DNA from: Dipteronia dyeriana
Taxonomy: Eukaryota; Streptophyta; Magnoliopsida; Sapindales; Sapindaceae
Direction: 5' to 3'
NCBI GenBank assembly: GCA_032871835.1
Contig: CM065296.1
Coordinates: 55,705,288 to 55,769,287 of the forward strand
DNA: 64,000 bases
Shown here: positions 56,733-64,000 of the stretch, piece by piece
Layout of the letters: each line of letters starts with the position of its first letter
Numbering within the stretch: the first letter of the stretch is position 1
Position numbers and translations under genes: made by a program
The notes under the pieces: model-generated
The model's input: only the letters and a program-made list of their open reading frames with translations
Databases searched by the model: none
What the model was told of the DNA's origin: nothing

Positions 56733-58256
56733 GGGCACCTTCACTTACTAGAGCAAGGGAAAATGTTTCCATTGCGACAAGGTTGGATAGTGGAAGAGGA
56801 ACTGTCTTCAATATCTAGAGGAGGTAGCTAAGAAGAACAAAATGAAAGGTAAATATGATTTACTTGTTCTTAAGTCTTGTCTAGTGGAAGATGATTTTTC
56901 ACCCTAGATTGTTGATTCAAGGGTAACTAACTATGTTTTTTCTTCTATACAGTGGATTGATTCTTGGACACAACTTGAAGATAGAGCCTTCTCTATATGT
57001 GTTAAGTTGGGGGATGTTGTGTTAATGAGAGCAGCGGGTGTAATCCGATTACATTTTGAAAATTATTTTTTATTGTTGGACAATGTGTTTTACAATCCTG
57101 GATTAACTCGGAATTTAATTTCCATTTCAAAGTTGTTGGAACGTTTATATTCTGTTTCTTTTGATAATAAATCTGTTATTATTACAAAGAATGGTCTGAA
57201 TACATTTTCAAGATTAAACGAAAAAAATTTATATGTTTTAAGACCGTTAATAAATATAACACTGCTCGTCGCTGAAATGTTTAAAGTTTGAAAACCGAAA
57301 ACTAAACGACATAAGATTTATCCAGAAAATGAAACGTATCTTTGGCATCTAAGGCTTGGCCACATTAACCGTTACTAGATAGACAGACTAGTAAAAAACT
57401 GACCTTTAATTGAGTTAAGGGTTGACATCTTACTTGTTTTCGAATCCTGTCTAAAAGGTAAAATGACCAAGAGACCTTTTATTGAAAAAGGGCTCAGAGC
57501 TAAAGAACCATTGGAGCTTATACATTCAGACATTTATGAACTTATGAATATTAAAGCAAGGAATGGTTGTGAGTACTATGATACCTTTATAGATGACTAA
57601 TCTTGATACATATATGTCTACCTAATGCAATGTAACTCCAAAATTTTTGGAAAGTTTAAAGAGTTTCGAGCTAAAGTTAAGAACCAATTAGGAAAGCCTA
57701 GCAAGTCTCTATGATCAGATCGTAGGGGTGAGTACCTTGACCAAGAGTTTGAAGACTTCATTTTCGAGTATGGGATAATGTCCTAACTCACAGCTCTTGG
57801 TACACTACACAGAAAGGTGTTGCAGATAGGAGAAATAGAACCCTAATGGAAATGGTGAGATCTATGATTAGTTTCTCATCATTACCAAATTATTTTGGGG
57901 AATATGTGTTATAAACCGCGGACTATATTTTGAATGTAGTCCCATTAAAATCTATTTCTAAAACTCCCTTAGAGTTATAGAATGGCTGTAAAGCTAGTTT
58001 GTGACATTTCCATATATGGGGGTGTTCAGCACATGTGCTAAAGAACAAAAGTGGAAAGCTAGACCCCAGGTCTGTGGTCTGCATGTTTGTAGGATATTCC
58101 AAGGAGACTAGATGTGGATACTTCTATAGTCCTGAAGAAAACAAAGTGTTTGTATCGACAAATGCAACATTTCTTGAGGATAACTATATTATTGATCATA
58201 AACCTTGTAGAAATATTGTATTAAATGAGATGGAGCCTGGTACGACTAGTGCTTAG
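56733..58256 (+). pseudogene. Zinc knuckle, protease and integrase of element 3, broken
   Basis: In the zinc knuckle CFHCDKVG-stop-WKRNC the His codon has become TAG (56,788-56,790). The protease reads VDSRVTN for DSGATN, so the catalytic Gly position is Arg. A 94-codon open part follows at 57,007-57,291 (NLISISKLLERLYSVSFDNK). The pre-integrase motif WHLRLGHIN is intact; the integrase keeps IHSD (first Asp) but has many stops, and the Glu region is scrambled. The C-terminal WGCS...GYSKETRCGYFYS segment is open at 58,035-58,256. Confidence 0.88.
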
Positions 58257-59110
58257 TCAACAAGAGTTTTTGATCCATTATCATCTGATAGTCAGATGAT
58301 TCCTAGTCAGGATACACTACCATATAGACCTAGTGAAAGGGTTATATGATAACCTAAACGCTATTTGGGTATAGGTGAGAGATGAGATGTCCTCTTTACT
58401 GATAGTGTCGATGACCTATTGACATTTAAGATTGCAATGGAAGATCCTGACAAAGAAGAAGGGCTTAAAGCCATGAGTCTTGAGATGGAGTCAATGAACT
58501 CTAACTCAGTCTGGGAATTTGTAGACTTACCGGATGGGGTAAAACCTATAAGGTATAAGTGGATCTATAAGAGAAAGAGAAGAGTAGACAGAAAGATAGA
58601 TACCTTAAAGGCATGACTAATGGCCAAGGGTTATACCCAGAAAAAGGGGTCGATTATAAAGAGACCTTCTCACTAGTAGCCATGTTTAAGTCTATTAGAA
58701 TTCTCTTATCTATTACTGCCGATTTCGATTATGAAATTTGGATAATGGATGTCAAAAATGCCTTTTTAAATGGCAATCTTGATAAGAGCATCTACATGAT
58801 TCAACCAGAGAGATTCGTGTCTCCAAATCAAGAGCAAAAGTTTTACAAGTTGTAAAGGTCCATTTATGGGCTGGAGCAAACATCTAGATATTGGAACATA
58901 AGGTTTAATGATGTGATCAAAACCTATGGCTTCGAGCAAAACGTTGATGAGCCTTATGTCTATAAGCATATTGTTGAGAAGAAAGACGTTTTTTTAGTCC
59001 TATACATAAATGATATCCTACTCATAGGGAATGATGTAGGGGTATTATCGAAAATAAAAGGGCTGACTGGCTAACCAATTCCAAACGAAAGAATTGGGAG
59101 AGGCGAGTTA
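58257..59110 (+). pseudogene. Reverse transcriptase of element 3, broken
   Basis: Pieces in shifting frames: DPDKEEGLKAMSLEMESM and KWIYKRKRRVDRKIDTLKA (58,419-58,616), KGVDYKETFSLVAMFKSIRI with IMDVKNAFLNG (first Asp kept) at 58,613-58,855, then YWNIRFNDVI and the active site changed to YIND (about 59,005), losing a catalytic Asp. A frameshift follows near 59,065. Confidence 0.9.
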
Positions 59111-59759
59111 TGTTCTAGGGATCCAACTTATAGGAGATTGTAAGATCAAACTCCTAGCATTGTCTCAAGCATCGTATATCGATAAGATTCTTGTGCGATT
59201 TTTGATGCAGAACTCTAAGAAAGGTAATTTACCTTTCAGGCATGGAGTTCACTTGTCGAAGGAATAGTGCCCTAAGACACCTCAAGAAGTTGAGGATATG
59301 AGACGTGTTCCTTATACGTCTGTGGTAGGCAGTCTCATGTATGCTATGTTATGCACGAGACCTAACATCAGCTTCACAGTGGGAGTAGTCAGCAGGTACC
59401 AGTCCAACCCAAGATTGGATCATTGGGTTGTTGTCAAAATTATTCTCAAGTATCTTCGGAGAACGAAAAACTATATTCTAGTGTATTCTGGACAGGATTT
59501 GATCTTATTAGGATATACAGATTCTGGTTTTTAGTCCGATAGGGATTCTAGGATTTCCATGTCTGGATCAGTATACACCCTTAGTGATGGAGCCATTGTG
59601 TAGAGGAGTGTGAAGCAATCCTATATTGCTGACTCCACCATGGAAGCTGAATATGTAGCCACTTGTAAAGCTGCTAAAGAAGCTGTTTGGCTCCACAGGT
59701 TCTTGAGTGATTTTGAAGTGATTCTAGATCTGGATAAGACTATCACACTTTATTGTGAT
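59111..59759 (+). pseudogene. RNase H of element 3, left part
   Basis: MRRVPYTSVVGSLMYAMLCT, then GYTDSGF-stop, STMEAEYVATCKAAKEAVW (Glu kept) and ITLYCD. It ends exactly after the second catalytic Asp codon (GAT, 59,757-59,759), where a solo LTR is inserted; the sequence resumes at 62,987. Confidence 0.9.
59755..59759. repeat. Target-site duplication GTGAT (left)
   Basis: Perfect match to 62,982-62,986 on the other side of the inserted LTR. Removing the insertion and one copy restores the YCDN-G-VAN reading. Confidence 0.93.
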
Positions 59760-60690
59760 TGCTGGGGAAAATGCCCTAAGAACAAATGTTGTTAATCTTA
59801 TGCTGAATTAACAATTAGATTGACATTCCATTTGATATTTGTGTACATTTAATGTTATTAGAATTGTATTAATACCATAAAATTCCATGATTATTAAATG
59901 TAATTTTAACGTAGTATATAAGTTGTTATATACGTGAGGGTTACATTTACGGGGGTGTATTGGTTCAAGATTTTTATTAGACAGTTTGGGGAAGTAAAAG
60001 TCTAGTGGTATTGGATTGAGACTTTATAACAAGTTAAACAAGTCTGTTGGTAATCGATTAAGACTTTTAAGATTTTTTTTAAAAAGTCCATATTGTCTTG
60101 TGGTATTGGATCTAGACTTTTAAGTTTTTTTTTTTAAATTCCATAGTGTCTAGTGCTATTGGATCTAGACTTTCAAGAGGTAGCAAATTGTTTGGTGGTA
60201 TGGATTAAGATCAAGACTTTTAGGATTTCATGACAAAATAGATTTTCCAGACTTTTTAGTGATATTTAAAATTAACTTGAACCCAAAATTTTCTTGTCAT
60301 CTCCCTTAATACTTTCTAGAGTTTTTTCTCTCACTGAAAATCATCTTTATCTTCTTCAACCTCCACACCCCCATCAAATTTTCATCATAAATTTGATGTT
60401 TCCTCAACTTCTATACCTCATCAGATCTTCCATACCCCATCAGATCTTCAGCTTCGACGAGTTATGGTCCACAGATGGGTGATTGGTGGCCCGAGATTAG
60501 AGAGAGGAGAGTGGAGTAGTGCAACAATTTTACTTCATTTTTTTAAATTTAAATTTCATAGAACATATGTTAAATAATGATTCATAATCGTGACACCTTT
60601 ATTATTGTTCATGCTCCTTTGATAGGTGTAAATAATGGTTTATTTATACATAAATTGTAATGACTAGAATGGATAAGGATATAAATGTTT

Positions 60691-60692
60691 TA

Positions 60693-60740
<48 letters not shown>
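60691..60740. repeat. (TA)25 microsatellite
   Basis: Lies inside the terminal-inverted-repeat element. Confidence 0.95.
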
Positions 60741-60748
<8 letters not shown>

Positions 60749-60939
60749 GTTCTCTAGTAAGAACGTCTTGAAATTATAAGTTAAGGGAGTTCAATCACAG
60801 CCACACAATCACTGGGTGTGGGTATTCATTAATTTGTGGAGAAAATTGAATACTGCAATCGACTCTTGAAAATCCATATTTATAAAAGTCCAGAAAGTCT
60901 TGAAATAAAGTCAAGATAATCCTAATAGTTAAAGTCCAA

Positions 60940-61065
60940 AGATTCTTTTAGAATTCTAAAAGTCTAGTCCATATAATCCTAATAATCCTAAAAGTATAAT
61001 CCTAATTATCCTAATAATCCTAAAAGTATAATCCTAATTATCCTAATAATCCTAATAGTCTTGCA
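60940..61065. repeat. Subterminal tandem repeats of the DNA element
   Basis: Repeats built from 'cctaataatcctaa' with a unit of about 39 bp containing 'aaaagtataatcctaattat'. Such subterminal repeats are often transposase-binding sites; that role is inferred. Confidence 0.7.
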
Positions 61066-62981
61066 AATCTATAAAATCTTAATTGTCCATTAAAATCCTA
61101 ATCCAATACACCCCCTTAATATAATAATCTTAGTTGTCTGTAATTGATAATTAAAGTTTGGATCTTTAATTAATTAAAATTACTAGTACGGTTCATTCCC
61201 ATTAAAGATGGAACAGTTTTATCTGAACTGTTGATGTGGTGACATTAGAATGAAGGTACTTTGTATAATAAGATACAAGATGTGGACACGATAAATTGAA
61301 ATCTTTAATAATCTCCATCTCGTAACAAAGTATTCCCATTTATCAAATAGATGGTCATATATGGAACGATCTTAATCCTGAGTATTTAACAGACTCCTAA
61401 TTATTGACTTGTGTCTTTTGACTTACTCGGCATGGTTTGCTCAAGTTGCCAAACCTAAAACTTGTATCTTAAAGACATGATGATATACTTAGCTGGGAAT
61501 GATATTGTACAAGATGAAATTCATTCCTTCTAAATTGAAGTAGACAAACGGTTCTCTTGAGTAAATTATTGAGGTCTTGAACATTAGAGCGCTCAATTTA
61601 TGATATGATCATAAATAATTGTTCATTAGAGAATCACAGGCACTCAAGGATAAAGATGTAATTGAGAGATCAAAGGATTGAACCTAGCTCATATTACGAA
61701 TTATTTACGGAGGATTGATCTATATGTAATGATTATATCAATGGACTGTTCAATTTCTATTAGAGAAATTAATTCTATAATGACGAGAGTGCAGTTCCAG
61801 TTTTTTAGTGGAATAAATCTGGAATTAATAAATCTTATATTTAATGAAAGCGTTTAATTAATTATTAAAGAGTTTAATTATTTATTAAAGATTTATTGGT
61901 GCTTGAAATTATAGGTTCATGTGTCCCCATACCATCTCCACAACACTGTATTGAACATTAAGGTAAAATAAGGCTCAGTTATTAATTTAGAATTAATTAT
62001 CTATACATAAATGAGTTTATGTACTGTTTTATTGATAATATAATATTTGATTATTTAATTATATATATGATATAATAATTTGATTATTTTATTGTATATA
62101 AAATAATAATTTGATTATTTAATTATATGTATAATAATGATTAATTAAATCCTATATAATATATATTTTCTTTGTTGAAGGTGGGTGGTGGTGACTTTGT
62201 GCACCACCCACAAAAAACGTTTTTTTTTTAATTTTTTTTTTAAAGAGCAATGACTAATGGTGATGGTCAGGTGAAGAAAAACAACAAAAATTAAATCAAA
62301 CGATAATTGCTCTAGTTTTTTGTTTCACAACAACTCTGTGAAGTTTTCTTGCTTTTAACTTTCATAAAAAGTTTTTTGTTTTATTCAAATACATTTAAAC
62401 CAAGTTGAATTGAAGTTCCTACTCTATGCCTCACTTTGCCAACCACCCTACCTCTCTCTCGATATGTAAAGTCCACAATGAAGAAAGAACAAAGAGTGTG
62501 TTCTTGTATTTTTTTTTTGTGAGAAAGGGAAACAAATAAGAGTTCTTGGTTCTTTGTAGAGAGAGATATATAGAAATAAAATAAAGTTTTTTAAAAAAAT
62601 AATAGCCTCTGAAGAATATTGTGAGAGAGTTTCTCAATATTTTTCTTGTTGTCTCAAGAGTTGAGTACAAATTCGAGAGTCAAAATTTTGGTTGAATACC
62701 GAGACGTCTACTCATCGGTTCTTTTGTGTCGGAGATTCAGTGTGGAAGAACTTGGTTCAAGGGAATCACGAAGATCCTAAAGTGGAAGAACTCGGATCAA
62801 GGGAATCACGAAAAGTCTACAAGGGTAACTATTTATTCCCTTACTATTTCTAGTTTAATATTATAATTAATATAATCACAACGATCCAGCTAAAACTGTT
62901 TTGTTTTATATCAAATTTTTTGAAACCGGGCCCGCCGCTCTTTCGTTACGCGATAGTGATTTTTGGTTCCCGTAACCAACA

Positions 62982-63217
62982 GTGATAACAACGGTACTGT
63001 GGCTAATTCCAAAGAACCAAGAAGCCACAAGAGAGGGAAGCATACATTGAGAAAGTATCATCTCATCAGAGAGATAGTGTAGAGAGGAGATGTGACCGTG
63101 ACCAAGATAGCATCATAAGACAATCATGCTGATCCATTTACAAAGACCTTACCAGCTAAAGTGTTTGAAAGTCACCTAGAAGGTCTAAGGTTACGAGACA
63201 TGACTCACATGCTTTAG
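62982..63217 (+). pseudogene. RNase H of element 3, right part
   Basis: Resumes with the repeated GTGAT, giving DNNGTVANSKEPRSHKRGKH, then a frameshift, REIV-stop, and MTHML-stop at 63,217. Completes the domain begun at 59,111. Confidence 0.9.
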
Positions 63218-63220
63218 TTC

Positions 63221-63231
63221 AAGTAGGAGAT
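63221..63231 (+). promoter_or_regulatory. Polypurine tract of element 3
   Basis: AAGTAGGAGAT directly before the 3' LTR. Confidence 0.75.
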
Positions 63232-64000
63232 TGTTGGGGTTTTTGCCCTACAGATTGTAGTTTGTAAATGTGATTTGAACATAAATAAAAGAAGTAGTAT
63301 ATTCATTCATTTTGTGTCATACTTTATATAAAACATGTGCACTTAACATCCAAGATTGGAAGATATAATTTCGAACCAAGTATATGAGTGTCATATACAG
63401 ATAGATTCGGTTTGAAACGAGCAATCTAAAGAGTTCGTAGATAGCAAATAAAGCTGGATACTTTTTTTGCTGTTAATCTACAGCCGCGGTCCATTCCGCA
63501 AAGTACAGTGATCTTATCCTGGATGATTTACATGGTGATATGAGAATGGAGGCATCTCGTATGGTGTGATCATATAGGACTAGCCATGATTTATATGAAT
63601 CTCTTACTAAGATCCGTTTACATTGAGATTCATATTTATCGACAAATGATGACTATATGTAGGTGATCTTAATCCTAAGTGTCTTATCGACTCCTTCAGG
63701 TTAGGCCGTAGTCTTTGATGCACCGTGGGTAAGGTCAGAGTTACATTCTTGATCTATGTGCTTCGTATGTTGGGATTTTAGTTTGGCTTGTGGCTGGGAA
63801 GATTTATACGCAATAGTGAAATCCACTCATTCTTGAGAGAAGTAGATAGTAGTTCCCTTAAGGGTTGATTTTGGGCTTGAACAATTTGAGAACTCTTCTA
63901 ATTCCGTGAGGAATGTGGGATTTATTGTTCATTAAAAAAATCAATGGTACTTATTGGAAAGATGTAATTGGAGGGGTATAGTAGATATTATGACACATCT
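63232..64000 (+). repeat. 3' LTR of element 3, cut by the window end
   Basis: Starts TGTTGGGGTTTTTGCCC and follows 52,225-53,000. The two LTRs differ at a clear minority of positions, with small indels, so the insertion is old. Confidence 0.92.

Larger units (their letters stand above)
59951..61115. mobile_element. 1.17-kb terminal-inverted-repeat DNA element, non-autonomous
   Basis: Ends are inverted: GGGGGTGTATTGG at 59,951 and CCAATACACCCCC at 61,103-61,115, and the inversion continues imperfectly (AAGTCC / GGACTTT words). Flanking TTA at 59,947-59,949 and 61,116-61,118 suggests a 3-bp TTA duplication, with one unmatched C on the left. Ends and TTA target fit the PIF/Harbinger group as I know it; a transposase is absent. 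The only open frame (60,294-60,482) shows no domain. Confidence 0.7.
59760..62981 (+). mobile_element. Solo LTR inserted in element 3, itself hosting a DNA element
   Basis: 3,222 bp with LTR ends TGCTGGGGAAAATGCCC and GTAACCAACA and a perfect GTGAT duplication. Its interior shares the 'gagagtgcag.tcc.gttttttagtggaataa' block with family 1 LTRs. Subtracting the nested element and its 3-bp duplication leaves about 2,054 bp, the length of family 1 LTRs. No gag or pol is present. It is a relative, not a close copy, of family 1. Confidence 0.9.
52225..64000 (+). mobile_element. Element 3: family 1 copia retrotransposon, runs off the window
   Basis: 5' LTR 52,225-54,008, primer site, 2-kb leader, gag, pol, polypurine tract and 3' LTR from 63,232 to beyond the end. 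A 3.2-kb LTR is inserted in its RNase H (59,760-62,981). It sits inside the family 3 gag. The five bases before it are GGTGG; the partner lies outside the window. Coding regions contain more than a dozen stops and frameshifts, making it the most decayed of the three family 1 elements. Confidence 0.94.

Noticed and set aside
1..64000. A host protein-coding gene or new defence system
   Set aside because: I found no multi-exon gene pattern, no conserved non-transposon domain and no RNA gene; all coding signal is explained by retrotransposons. Small or highly divergent genes cannot be excluded by eye.

Overview
This window looks like heterochromatic or intergenic DNA of a flowering plant, most likely a eudicot. 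It is AT-rich and filled almost end to end with Ty1/copia LTR retrotransposons in several states of decay. I find no host gene, rRNA, tRNA or CRISPR array. Nearly every long coding match is a broken piece of a copia gag-pol polyprotein (gag, zinc knuckle, protease, integrase, reverse transcriptase, RNase H) next to long terminal repeats (LTRs) of about 1.8-2.3 kb. I cannot name the species from sequence alone.

Three copia groups are present. Family 1 has LTRs of about 2.0 kb that begin TGTTGGG and end CCAACA; its members are a 5'-truncated element at 1,815-4,732, a 5'-truncated element with gag to RNase H and a 3' LTR at 13,911-20,286, and an element with 5' LTR, primer site and pol at 52,225 to beyond 64,000. 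Family 2 has LTRs of about 2.25 kb that begin TGTTGGGATTATGC; its members are a minus-strand element with both LTRs at 23,772-33,534, a second minus-strand copy at 40,709-47,584, a plus-strand fragment at 36,477-40,708 and solo LTRs. Family 3 resembles the Maximus/SIRE lineage, with a purine-rich AAAGGGGGAGAT tract before the 3' LTR, an extra open reading frame after pol and a coiled-coil gag; pieces lie at 5,290-13,885, 20,815-23,253, 35,311-36,476 and 49,387-52,224.

The order of events can be read from target-site duplications. On the left, a family 3 LTR (from 22,892) was hit by a family 2 LTR (duplication CTTGT), which was in turn hit in the opposite direction by a complete family 2 element (duplication GCATA). 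About 10 kb of this nest, flank included, was then duplicated, giving 26,423-36,476 and 40,709-50,567. On the right, the gag of the family 3 element was hit by a family 1 element (52,225), whose RNase H was hit by a family 1-like LTR (59,760-62,981, duplication GTGAT), which was hit by a 1.17-kb terminal-inverted-repeat DNA element (59,951-61,115).

All polyproteins carry stops, frameshifts or lost catalytic residues, so none looks autonomous. The points most worth a second look are the extra family 3 reading frame broken by a single stop (9,786-10,847), a hairpin about 100 bp upstream of the TATA-like box in family 3 LTRs that keeps pairing although its stem sequence changes, and the uneven divergence between the two halves of the 10-kb duplication.
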